DNA of 64,000 bases from Flavihumibacter petaseus NBRC 106054 (GTDB taxonomy: Bacteria > Bacteroidota > Bacteroidia > Chitinophagales > Chitinophagaceae). The notes beneath the pieces are model-generated. The model made no database searches. It was not told where the DNA came from and saw only the letters and a program-made list of their open reading frames with translations. Shown here piece by piece: positions 1 through 8,057 of this stretch. Location of the stretch: assembly GCF_000974785.1 (NCBI RefSeq), contig NZ_BBWV01000001.1, positions 1,116,001 to 1,180,000 of the forward strand. Reading direction: 5' to 3'. The position numbers were made by a program, and so were the translations under genes. Position 1 is the stretch's first letter, and each line of letters starts with the position of its first letter.

Positions 1-1
1 T

Positions 2-1114
2 TATCATTTTGAAAGTTCCATTACCAACATCAGTGTTGGTATTGCAGAACGGTTTTCAGATGCCCTGATAACCGGAACTTTCTTTTTTGTATACGACTAT
101 CTTCAAAAGCACTATGGAATTTTTACCATAAAGCCCACCATAGTCACCGGCATTGTTTTGTTGCTGCTGACGGATTTTGTGTGGTATTGGTACCACCGCT
201 TCGCGCATGAGATTAACCTGTTCTGGGCAGCTCATGTTGTACATCACCAGAGCGAAGATTTCAATTACACAGTATCTGCCCGCATTACACTTTTTCAGTC
301 GGTGATCCGGACCGGCTTCTGGTGCATCCTTCCGGTTATTGGCTTCCCGGCGTCTATGATCACTGCCGTATTAATCGTACATGGTTTGTATCCCTTCTTC
401 ATTCATACCCAACTCTGGGGAAAATGGGGTATACTGGAATACATTCTGGTAACGCCCTCGCACCACAGGGTTCATCATGCCTCTAACCCGGAATACCTGG
501 ACAAAAACTACGGCGACATCTTTATTATCTGGGATAAACTGTTCGGAACCTTCCAGGCGGAAGACGGCAGACCGATTGTATACGGACTCACCAAGCCTTT
601 GCGGTCAAACAGTTTTCTGTGGCAACACTTCCACTACGTTATCGAACTGGTGATTGCCATGAAGCGGCAGCCAACCTTTGCTGGTAAAGTCAGGTTGCTA
701 TTCGGGCGCCCGGATGAAGTTGGTGACGCACCCAGGGTGATTGCTGAAAAGTACTTTGGGATCCGCAGATCTACCATGGCAGCCAACAGGGGATTAAGTC
801 ACTACGTGATTGCCCAGGTGGGAACATTGCTGGTACTACTTTTTGCTTTCCTGCTGTTTGCAGATCACATTGACTGGCCATTCCAGATCTTATTCACCCT
901 CTTCCTGTTGCTTACCCTCATCAACTGCGGCGCCATTCTCGAACAACGAACATGGGTTTTTTCGCTGGAATATGCGAGAATGATTTTGCTTTGCAGTGCA
1001 TATCTTCTTTACGAACCGGACCTGTTCATGCTGTTTCCGCTGCTGGCCCTGGTGACGGTTACCATCATCTATTACCGGCCATTAAAAAAACTTTACCTGG
1101 CTTGGGTATATTAA
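2..1114 (+). CDS. Fatty acid hydroxylase / alkylglycerol monooxygenase-like membrane protein (5' partial)
   Basis: The frame is open from base 2, so the true start lies before the window; about 370 residues are visible. Family: membrane di-iron fatty acid hydroxylase/sterol desaturase. The histidine clusters are HRFAHE (about residue 65), HVVHHQSED (about 78-86) and SHHRVHH (about 153-159). Spacing and wording resemble alkylglycerol monooxygenase (TMEM195/AGMO), which cleaves ether lipids using O2. At least six hydrophobic segments are visible, including several in the last 120 residues after the catalytic part, as in AGMO homologues. Its stop codon overlaps the stop of the convergent DoxX gene by a few bases (TTA/TAA). 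The substrate is inferred from family resemblance only; it could be another lipid hydroxylase. Confidence 0.85.
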   Translation, partial: YHFESSITNISVGIAERFSDALITGTFFFVYDYLQKHYGIFTIKPTIVTGIVLLLLTDFVWYWYHRFAHEINLFWAAHVVHHQSEDFNYTVSARITLFQSVIRTGFWCILPVIGFPASMITAVLIVHGLYPFFIHTQLWGKWGILEYILVTPSHHRVHHASNPEYLDKNYGDIFIIWDKLFGTFQAEDGRPIVYGLTKPLRSNSFLWQHFHYVIELVIAMKRQPTFAGKVRLLFGRPDEVGDAPRVIAEKYFGIRRSTMAANRGLSHYVIAQVGTLLVLLFAFLLFADHIDWPFQILFTLFLLLTLINCGAILEQRTWVFSLEYARMILLCSAYLLYEPDLFMLFPLLALVTVTIIYYRPLKKLYLAWVY

Positions 1115-1545
1115 CGCCGATGTTGTACTTGATGATCCAGTGACCATTTCCCGCCTCCCTCAATGAACAGGAAAATACTTCCCAGCAGCATGGCCCAATC
1201 GGTCCGGCTGTCGTGTAAGACTTGCCAGAAGCCGGCCTTTACAAAAATTGCCTGTTTCGTAGTCACCATTGCTACAATCATAATCAACGTCAGCGGGATA
1301 GCCGCCATTCGGGTAAAGCATCCCAGTAATACCATCAGGCCGCAAATGAGCTCAGTAACACCCACTAAAGGACCGAATATTTCCGGCAGCGAGAGACCAA
1401 TATCACGAAACCGGCCGCTTCCCAGTTTTTCCGGAAACAAAAATTTCTGAATGCCTTCGGAAAGGAAAACGGCACCCACCATTAACCTGACCAGGATAGT
1501 GGATGCCGCACCGTCTGTTCTAAGAATCGCGTGAAGCGTACTCAT
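1111..1545 (-). CDS. DoxX family membrane protein
   Basis: A 144-residue protein with four predicted membrane segments and the DoxX-type opening (LVRLMVGAVFLSEGIQKF, followed by a G-R-F pattern). Length fits the DoxX/DoxD-like family, small membrane proteins linked to quinone or redox chemistry in some relatives. The ATG at 1545 is chosen because it lies one base after the upstream sulfatase stop (TAA T ATG), suggesting coupled translation; an ORF extending further upstream would overlap the sulfatase. It is the last gene of the sulfatase operon. The role in that operon is not shown by the sequence; serving the redox chemistry of the nearby di-iron hydroxylase is only a guess. Confidence 0.85.
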   Translation of the reverse strand: MSTLHAILRTDGAASTILVRLMVGAVFLSEGIQKFLFPEKLGSGRFRDIGLSLPEIFGPLVGVTELICGLMVLLGCFTRMAAIPLTLIMIVAMVTTKQAIFVKAGFWQVLHDSRTDWAMLLGSIFLFIEGGGKWSLDHQVQHRR

Positions 1546-1546
1546 A

Positions 1547-3091
1547 TTAAATCGGAAAATAAAAATCCAGTGCTGCAACTTCAGGAATGCGTTCACTGCG
1601 CAAAGCCGGCCAGCGTGGCGCCTGCAATTGCTTTTCCCATTCAGCGAGCGCTTTCTTCAATTCCGCAACGCGGGAAGCCTGACCAGTTGAAAGATCATTG
1701 GTCTCGCTCAGATCGTCGGCAATATTGAAAAGAAGAGATTTCCCGCTCCGCTCGTTGATATACAGTTTCCAGTCTCCTTTCCTTACAGCTTTGGAATAAC
1801 CGTTTCTCCAGAAAAGTGTTTCATGAGGTCTGCCGCTATTATGGCCATTAAGATACGGGCGGAGATCCACGCCATCAAAGGCTTTGTCCTTCGGCAGCGA
1901 AATCCCTGCCAACGCCACCGCAGTGCCGAATATGTCGAGGTTGCTCACCGGCAGTTCATAGACCTTACCAGCCGGAATTTGTCCGGGTAATCTGAAAATC
2001 AGGGGCACACGAATACCGCCTTCAAAATCACTAAGCTTACCCGCACGCAGCGGCGTATTTTTCATTTGTCCGGTGTAGGACGCACCTCCGTTGTCGCTGC
2101 CAAAAACGACGAGTGTATTTTTATCAAGTCCTTCTTCTTTCAGCTTGTTGAGGATCCTGCCCACCGCATCATCGAGGGAAAGCAACATCGCCAGGTAAAT
2201 TCGTTCTGTTGTATCTGCCACACCCCGTACCCGCTCAAAATCAGCCTGTTTGGCCTGGAACGGATCATGTACCGCTGTGAATGGCAAATAGAGGAAGAAT
2301 GGCTCTTTTTTGTGCTGATCGATGAAATCTATGGCTTCTTCGCCAATGCGGTCGGTGAGGTATCCTTTCTCGTCAACAACTTCGCCCGATCCCCCCTTTT
2401 TACCCCGCACGATATTGATAGAAGCACTGCGTTCGTTGGTCCGGGCAAGATTCGTGTGGAAGTAATATGATTTTGTCAGGATACCCGGATCACTCACGCC
2501 GGCATAGATCGTTCCCCATGTCAGCGTGCCGTAATAGTAATCGAACCCCCGCTCCCACGGTCTTAATCCGACTGCTTCCCCTGCATGCCACTTTCCGATG
2601 GCAGCGGTGGCATAACCTGCATCATGAAAATACTGCCCGATCAGGGTTTCTGTCAGCGGGATTCCTTTCGGAATGCTTTTATATCCGTTGGTATCAGCCG
2701 CTTCAGCTCTCACTGCACGGGCAACTGCATCACTGGCAATCTTTGCCTTAAGTTCAGGATCATTTAACGCGGTCGCTTTCTCTTCCGGTACCAGGAACTC
2801 AGCACCAAACCTTTGCTGGTAGCGTCCTGTCAGCAGCCCCATGCGGGATGGCGAACAGATTGGCGCTGTCGCATAAGCCTGGGTAAAGCGGGTGCCCTGA
2901 GCTGCCAGCGCATCAAGGTTGGGCGTGGTGATTTTTTTGTTTCCATAGGCACTGAGTTGATTCCAGCCGAGATCATCGGCATAGATCACGATAACATTCG
3001 GCTTTTGCGGCTGGCCGTTCTGTGCAGTCGCGTTAAGTGCAGCAAAAAGGCTGATGGCCAATGCAATTCCTGCAACTGATTTCTTATTCAT
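1547..3091 (-). CDS. Secreted type S1 sulfatase (third sulfatase of operon)
   Basis: A 514-residue protein starting at the ATG at 3091 (MNKKSVAG..., then a hydrophobic signal peptide ending near ALNATAQ). A longer ORF exists upstream but reads out of frame through the hydroxylase gene and lacks sense. Formylglycine motif CSPSR at Cys79, with TGR a few residues later; metal-binding Asp39-Asp40 in YADDLGW; late DNGG metal motif. The Cys-type motif requires oxidation to formylglycine by a maturation enzyme, which is not in the window. Start overlaps the hydroxylase stop by 8 bases (ATGAATAA). Hydrolyses a sulfate ester in the periplasm or outside; the substrate is unknown. Confidence 0.93.
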   Translation of the reverse strand: MNKKSVAGIALAISLFAALNATAQNGQPQKPNVIVIYADDLGWNQLSAYGNKKITTPNLDALAAQGTRFTQAYATAPICSPSRMGLLTGRYQQRFGAEFLVPEEKATALNDPELKAKIASDAVARAVRAEAADTNGYKSIPKGIPLTETLIGQYFHDAGYATAAIGKWHAGEAVGLRPWERGFDYYYGTLTWGTIYAGVSDPGILTKSYYFHTNLARTNERSASINIVRGKKGGSGEVVDEKGYLTDRIGEEAIDFIDQHKKEPFFLYLPFTAVHDPFQAKQADFERVRGVADTTERIYLAMLLSLDDAVGRILNKLKEEGLDKNTLVVFGSDNGGASYTGQMKNTPLRAGKLSDFEGGIRVPLIFRLPGQIPAGKVYELPVSNLDIFGTAVALAGISLPKDKAFDGVDLRPYLNGHNSGRPHETLFWRNGYSKAVRKGDWKLYINERSGKSLLFNIADDLSETNDLSTGQASRVAELKKALAEWEKQLQAPRWPALRSERIPEVAALDFYFPI

Positions 3092-4169
3092 GAGCGGGTT
3101 GTATGGTAGTAAGTAAAGGTTGATGATCATGTTGCGGAACTGCAATGTGGTCAGCCACTTCCGGGCCGTTGGCGGCCAGTTCGCTGCCTTCTTTCTTCGA
3201 TTTAAAGATGGGCCACAGGAACTGTGCGTACCACTCTTCCTGCCGGTAGTGTTTGATGCCATATCCGGAAGGGTACTGCCGGGTAATGATCCCGGTTCCA
3301 AACAGAATATCCCAGATGAAAAACATATTGCCGAAGTTTCCCTTATAATTACCCACGCCGTCGTCAGCAGTATCTGCATGGTGGGCGTGATGCGTGGCTG
3401 GCGTGCTGATCAGCCTTTCCATTACCCACCCGATGGGTTTCAACCAATTGATGGTATAAAAAGGTTTATCCCATTTGATACTGGAGTGCGCCGCGGTGGT
3501 GATGAGCGACTTGACACCCGTCACAAACAGGGCGGCATAACCGAGTCCCAGGTAGGTGAGCGTCGTTGTGAGATAGATCTGGGAAAAGAATATGGTGTAG
3601 ATCACATTCTGGCGGCTGGCCATCGCCATCCCCATATAAGGGGCCGAATGATGGGTCCAGTGAAATCGCCACAGGAATGGCACCTGGTGATGCAGCCGGT
3701 GATACCAGTACTGGGTAAGGTCGTCTGCCACAGCAATAATGAGGAAAGCCCACCAGAAGGGCACCCAGGAAAAAATATCTTTTCCGCCCGGGAGCACCAA
3801 CGGCAGCAGTTTCAAACCGAAATACGCAATAAAAGGCCGGATGACCAGCTTCGGCGCAATGAAGCAGACTACATCCAGGATTTTTTCATTGCGGTTCCAG
3901 CGGCTGTCGTACAGCCCATAGGCGAATTCAACAACGCCAACTACGATCATGATCAGCGGCAGCCCCCAGGTTGACAGGTTTTTGAATACCGCAGATAACA
4001 CGCCGGGCAGGGCGGACGGAAGTTTTTCTAAGGGCTGTACATCCAGCCATGGCTGCTTTCCGGTCAGTTGAAAGCTGAGCAACATCAGTAACACAGGTGT
4101 AGCGTACAGCAGCATGCTGACTGAAGCGTCCCGAAAGATCTTTTTTGAAACAGCTTGTTCGATTTTCAT
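3084..4169 (-). CDS. Sterol desaturase / fatty acid hydroxylase family protein
   Basis: A 361-residue membrane protein with the three His clusters of the di-iron hydroxylase superfamily: HRLHHQ (about residue 157), HWTHHSAP (about 170) and HHAHHADT (about 262). Five or so hydrophobic segments, two before the first cluster. The C-terminal 50 residues are soluble and His-rich near the end (VPQHDHQP). Placed between two sulfatases in one transcription unit; its last 8 bases overlap the next sulfatase start. Family members hydroxylate or desaturate sterols, carotenoids or fatty acyl chains. Its presence in a SusCD/sulfatase operon suggests a lipid or steroid-like substrate rather than a glycan, which is inference. 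Confidence 0.88.
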   Translation of the reverse strand: MKIEQAVSKKIFRDASVSMLLYATPVLLMLLSFQLTGKQPWLDVQPLEKLPSALPGVLSAVFKNLSTWGLPLIMIVVGVVEFAYGLYDSRWNRNEKILDVVCFIAPKLVIRPFIAYFGLKLLPLVLPGGKDIFSWVPFWWAFLIIAVADDLTQYWYHRLHHQVPFLWRFHWTHHSAPYMGMAMASRQNVIYTIFFSQIYLTTTLTYLGLGYAALFVTGVKSLITTAAHSSIKWDKPFYTINWLKPIGWVMERLISTPATHHAHHADTADDGVGNYKGNFGNMFFIWDILFGTGIITRQYPSGYGIKHYRQEEWYAQFLWPIFKSKKEGSELAANGPEVADHIAVPQHDHQPLLTTIQPAHE

Positions 4170-4196
4170 CTCCGATGATTTTTTTGATGCAGGTAA

Positions 4197-4313
4197 TTAA
4201 TGCAGCTGCTGAAGCAGCCAAAGGCCAAATCCTATGATGAGCGCAGGAACCAGGAACACAATTATTCCCACGACGATTTTCCTGATCAGCAACCAGATAT
4301 CCTGGATGGTCAT
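4197..4313 (-). CDS. 38-residue single-span membrane peptide
   Basis: A short frame from ATG at 4313 to TAA at 4197-4199. It opens MTIQDIWLLIRKIVVG, continues with a strongly hydrophobic span (about residues 8-34), and ends LLQQLH. It fits exactly between the long arylsulfatase stop (gap of 3 bases) and the hydroxylase (gap of 27 bases), the packing expected of a real operon member. No recognised family. No strong Shine-Dalgarno sequence is visible, which is normal in Bacteroidota. Possible roles are a small subunit or stabiliser of the neighbouring membrane hydroxylase. Not sure: it could be a chance ORF, but hydrophobic pattern and spacing favour a gene. Confidence 0.6.
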   Translation of the reverse strand: MTIQDIWLLIRKIVVGIIVFLVPALIIGFGLWLLQQLH

Positions 4314-4316
4314 AAC

Positions 4317-6638
4317 TTAATAATTGATGGTTACAGTATGAAGTTTTCCGGTGAAAGCAAATGGCGCCCGGTAGACCGGTACTACAGACGATGCATTATC
4401 CCTTCCTACATCCAGCCCTTCATCATAAGGCATGATATAGGCATCCGCTTTCGTAATGGGCCGCTCTGCCACCTTCTGATCATTAATGAATAACGCTTCT
4501 GTTCCCGCAGGGTCTGTCAGGTTTTTTGCATTGTTATACATGAGCACAAACCGCAGCTTCGACCGGCCGGAAGGGATCGGCACATCCGATTTCAGGTAAT
4601 CGATCTTTCCATTCTTGTTGTGTGCTGCCTCCAGCTTTCCGTTCTGAACATAAAAACTGAAACCATTAAACCTGCCTCCCAACGCCAGCAATGCACCCGA
4701 TAAGGCCTGACTGCCTGATTCCACATCAGCTTCTATACTGAAGGAATGCAATAGCAACAATGGCGCAGCGCGGGCAGGTAACTGCGTCAGGCCGGGATAC
4801 AACACGGCCTGGCGGCGAAGATCAAATGGCCCTTTGGTCAACTGGAAATAGGCGCGCAGTGAGGTATCTCCCAATAGTGGATATACATTATATTTCGCAG
4901 CTTCAAGGTCAAACAGGGCGACCAGCTCGTTCAGCTTAGCAGGCTCTTTGGCAGCCAGATCAACCTGCTCGTTAAAATCTTTTGTCAGGTTAAACAGGCT
5001 CCACCGGTCATGTTCAAACGGAGTTCCCTGAACATGATAAACAGCAGCTTTCCAGCCATCCTTGTATATGGCACGTCCCCCACCGATCTCGTAATACTGA
5101 ACATGATGACGGTCAGGCGCGTCTGGTTGCTTAATGGTATAAGCCACGCTGATACCTTCCAGGCTGTCCTGCTGATAGCCCTTGATCTGTTGCGGTACTT
5201 TCAGGGCCGCAAGATCAATTACAGTTGGGGTGACACTGTTGATATGGGAATACTGCCGCCGAATACCGCGTTCCCGTATCCCATCAGGATAGAAGATGAT
5301 CAACGGGTTACGGGTGCCACCTTCGCTGTTCGCGTCCTGCTTAAGATACCGGAAAGGTGTATTGGCAGCCTGTGCCCATCCTTCCGGATAGTTTGCACCT
5401 GCCCTGGATGTGCCGATATCATCATACTGTTTTTCAATATCCCTGATACGCTCCTGGTAATCTTCTGTAAAAAGAGACTTGTCAATATACTCATTGATGC
5501 TGTTGGCATGACCGGTCAGACCTCCCTCCTTGCTCGCACCGTTATCTCCGATGATCAGCACAACTATGGTGTTGTTCAGCTGACCGATCTCTTTCAGGTA
5601 GCTGATGACCCTGCCTACTTCAAAGTCTGTCTGTGAAAGAAATCCGGCGTATGCTTCAAAGAATCTTGTAAAAATTTTCTTTTCCGTTGCGGTGAGTGAA
5701 TCCCATGCTTTGACCCCTGGATTCGGTGGTGGCAAGGTGACGTTGGCGGGTACTATTCCCAATTTCTTCTGCCGTTCAAGCACTGCGCTACGGTACCAAT
5801 CCCATCCCTTGTCAAACCTGCCTTTGTATTTGTCGATCCACTCCTGTTCTACCTGGTGCGGCCCATGGGTTGCGCCAGGTGTGAAATACAACAGGAATGG
5901 TTTATCAGGTGCCGCAGATTTCTGGCCGGCAATATATTCGATGGCCTTGTCAGCCAGTACCGTGGTCAGTTGTTTGCCCTGAAGATCAGGTTCTATCTTG
6001 TTGTTGTTCTCCCACAACATCGGCGTGTATTCATCTGTTTCCCCGGCCAGGAAGCCGTAAAAACGCTCAAAGCCACGGCCGGTGGGCCAGCGGTTGAAGG
6101 GACCGGCAGGTGTAATATCCGGTGTTGGTGTAATGTGCCATTTACCAACTGCAAAAGTGTTGTAGCCATTCTCCAGCGCTATCTCTGCAATAGTTGCCTT
6201 TTCGAATGGCATATATCCGTTATGACCAGGATAGTCAACTGCAGCATCAATCACCGTAGCTACATTTACCGAATGGTGGTTTCGGCCTGTCAGCAAACTC
6301 GCCCTTGATGGTGAACAGATGGCTGTCGTATGAAAGTTTGTAAAGCGAAGGCCATTGTCTGCCAGGCTGTCAAATACAGGTGTTTCAATCAGACCACCGA
6401 AAGCACTGCTTGCTCCAAAGCCGACATCATCGAGCATGATATAGAGAATATTCGGTGCTTTTTTCGGAGCAAGAGGATTAAATACGGTTCGTCCGGGAAC
6501 AGAAGTGGTAAGTGTTTTACCTGCTTTTCCTGAAAATGCAGGCCTCGGACTGTATTGCGCTGCCACCTGTTGAACGAGAATTACAGCCGGCAATAGCCAT
6601 ACAGCATTAAAGGAAAGCCTTAACGGATTCGGGTTCAT
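4317..6638 (-). CDS. Long arylsulfatase (AtsA/PAS-like)
   Basis: A 773-residue sulfatase with a signal peptide (about 1-28, ending QQVAAQ). Metal-binding Asp70-Asp71 (LDDVGFG), formylglycine motif CSPSR at Cys108 followed by LLTGRNHH, and GDNGAS around residue 370. It belongs to the long arylsulfatase type (about 750-800 residues, as in bacterial AtsA-like enzymes) with a C-terminal beta-rich part of about 150 residues containing FNGFSFYVQNGKL and a final TVTINY strand. The ATG at 6638 overlaps the upstream sulfatase stop as ATGA, so translation is coupled. Enzymes of this type often act on small aryl or alkyl sulfates; the substrate here is unknown. Confidence 0.93.
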   Translation of the reverse strand: MNPNPLRLSFNAVWLLPAVILVQQVAAQYSPRPAFSGKAGKTLTTSVPGRTVFNPLAPKKAPNILYIMLDDVGFGASSAFGGLIETPVFDSLADNGLRFTNFHTTAICSPSRASLLTGRNHHSVNVATVIDAAVDYPGHNGYMPFEKATIAEIALENGYNTFAVGKWHITPTPDITPAGPFNRWPTGRGFERFYGFLAGETDEYTPMLWENNNKIEPDLQGKQLTTVLADKAIEYIAGQKSAAPDKPFLLYFTPGATHGPHQVEQEWIDKYKGRFDKGWDWYRSAVLERQKKLGIVPANVTLPPPNPGVKAWDSLTATEKKIFTRFFEAYAGFLSQTDFEVGRVISYLKEIGQLNNTIVVLIIGDNGASKEGGLTGHANSINEYIDKSLFTEDYQERIRDIEKQYDDIGTSRAGANYPEGWAQAANTPFRYLKQDANSEGGTRNPLIIFYPDGIRERGIRRQYSHINSVTPTVIDLAALKVPQQIKGYQQDSLEGISVAYTIKQPDAPDRHHVQYYEIGGGRAIYKDGWKAAVYHVQGTPFEHDRWSLFNLTKDFNEQVDLAAKEPAKLNELVALFDLEAAKYNVYPLLGDTSLRAYFQLTKGPFDLRRQAVLYPGLTQLPARAAPLLLLHSFSIEADVESGSQALSGALLALGGRFNGFSFYVQNGKLEAAHNKNGKIDYLKSDVPIPSGRSKLRFVLMYNNAKNLTDPAGTEALFINDQKVAERPITKADAYIMPYDEGLDVGRDNASSVVPVYRAPFAFTGKLHTVTINY

Positions 6639-8056
6639 TGTGCTGTTCGTTGTTTTATCAGTTTTTTGAATGCATCGTCAATCGGTCCGGCGGAAACCTT
6701 GTTCAATTCTGAAGGTGCCGGCTTTACCAGTTCGAATTGAAGTTGATATAGCGAACGGAATTCATCGATGAGAGCAGCATGCGCTGACGCCTGATTATAT
6801 TGTTCCCCCGGATCTTCTTCCAGGTTAAACAACTGTGGCGGATCATGTGGCTGCGGCGCCTGGGGTGCATATCCCGGATGGGTGGTGAAGTGCGCTTTCC
6901 AGGGTCCTTTCCGGATAGCATACAGGCGGTCGTTATCGTAATAGTAAACGATATCACGAACAGCTTTTCGCTTACCGGCAAATACTTCACCCTGGTCAAA
7001 GCCATCCAATGGTAGTTTGGACTCCGGCTGTAAGCCTGCCCAATGTATCAGGGTAGGAAAGAGGTCCATGCTGGTGACAATGGCGGGATTGACTGTATTG
7101 GCAGGTATCACGCCCGGCCACCAAGTAATGGCAGGCACCCGCATACCACCTTCATAGGTGGAACCCTTTCCTTCAGCAAGTAGTCCTGCTGTACCACCCG
7201 CTTCGTGCTGGGTAAGCCATGGCCCGTTATCACTGAGGAAGATGACAAAAGTATTCCTGTCAAGTCCCGTTTCTTTTAATGTCTGGAGTATCCGCCCCAC
7301 ACTCCAGTCCAGTTCAGTGACCACATCGCCGTAACTGCCGCGGGTACTTTTTCCGGAAAACCCTGAGGAAGCATATAAAGGCACGTGGGGTGCATTGTTG
7401 GGATAGTACAGGAAAAAAGGCTTGTCTTTATTTCGCTTAATAAATGCAATGGATTCCTCCGTATACCTTTTGGTCAGTTGTGTCTGATCAGGATTCTCTT
7501 CGATCACGGTGGTATTGCGGAACAACGGCAACGGCGGATAAGGTATGCCGGCTTTATTATCCGGTACCATGTCATTCGAATAAGGAATCCCGAAATACTC
7601 ATCAAATCCGCGGTTGGTGGGCAGATAGGCCGGCAAATGGCCAAGGTGCCACTTGCCGACGATACCTGTCCTGTATCCCTTTGTACGCAATGCTGCCGCA
7701 ATAGTTGTTTCTCCTTCGGGTAACCCGCTGGTGGAATGTGGAAAGAAAACTGCCATACTACCGGTGATGCCTAACCTTACCGGCAATCGACCGGTTAACA
7801 ATGCCCCCCTGCTGGGAGAACAAACATTTGCGGCCACATAGAACTGCGTAAATCGTGAACCTTCCCTTGCCATCTGGTCCAGCGCCGGGGTCTGAATTGT
7901 CGGATGCCCATAGCAACCCAGGTCTCCATAGCCAAGATCGTCAGCCAGGATTATAATAAAATTCGGCGGCCGTTTTCCGGATCCCTGCGCAAGCAGTTGC
8001 TGCACAGGAATCGCAGCCATGATCAGCCACATGCAGATTCTAAATTTCTTTTTCAT
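6635..8056 (-). CDS. Secreted type S1 sulfatase (first sulfatase of operon)
   Basis: A 473-residue sulfatase. The start is placed at ATG 8056 (MKKKFRICMW) because a clear signal peptide follows (to about QQLLAQ) and the codon lies one base after the SusD stop; an in-frame extension reads through the SusD gene. Asp39-Asp40 (LADDLGYGD), CSPSRGALLTGR with Cys79, GKWHLGH (substrate or sulfate-binding Lys/His), and SDNGPW late in the chain are visible. Resembles arylsulfatase A / N-acetylgalactosamine-6-sulfatase-like enzymes. Third gene of the SusC operon; the stop is fused to the next start. Confidence 0.93.
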   Translation of the reverse strand: MKKKFRICMWLIMAAIPVQQLLAQGSGKRPPNFIIILADDLGYGDLGCYGHPTIQTPALDQMAREGSRFTQFYVAANVCSPSRGALLTGRLPVRLGITGSMAVFFPHSTSGLPEGETTIAAALRTKGYRTGIVGKWHLGHLPAYLPTNRGFDEYFGIPYSNDMVPDNKAGIPYPPLPLFRNTTVIEENPDQTQLTKRYTEESIAFIKRNKDKPFFLYYPNNAPHVPLYASSGFSGKSTRGSYGDVVTELDWSVGRILQTLKETGLDRNTFVIFLSDNGPWLTQHEAGGTAGLLAEGKGSTYEGGMRVPAITWWPGVIPANTVNPAIVTSMDLFPTLIHWAGLQPESKLPLDGFDQGEVFAGKRKAVRDIVYYYDNDRLYAIRKGPWKAHFTTHPGYAPQAPQPHDPPQLFNLEEDPGEQYNQASAHAALIDEFRSLYQLQFELVKPAPSELNKVSAGPIDDAFKKLIKQRTAQ

Positions 8057-8057
8057 A

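Noticed and set aside
3089-3379. 96-residue N-terminal extension of the third sulfatase
   Set aside because: Lies within the upstream hydroxylase gene in another frame; the signal peptide begins at the ATG at 3091.
3120-3974. A 284-residue + strand frame across the sterol-desaturase-like gene
   Set aside because: Antisense to a clear di-iron hydroxylase with all His motifs; the peptide has no recognisable domain.
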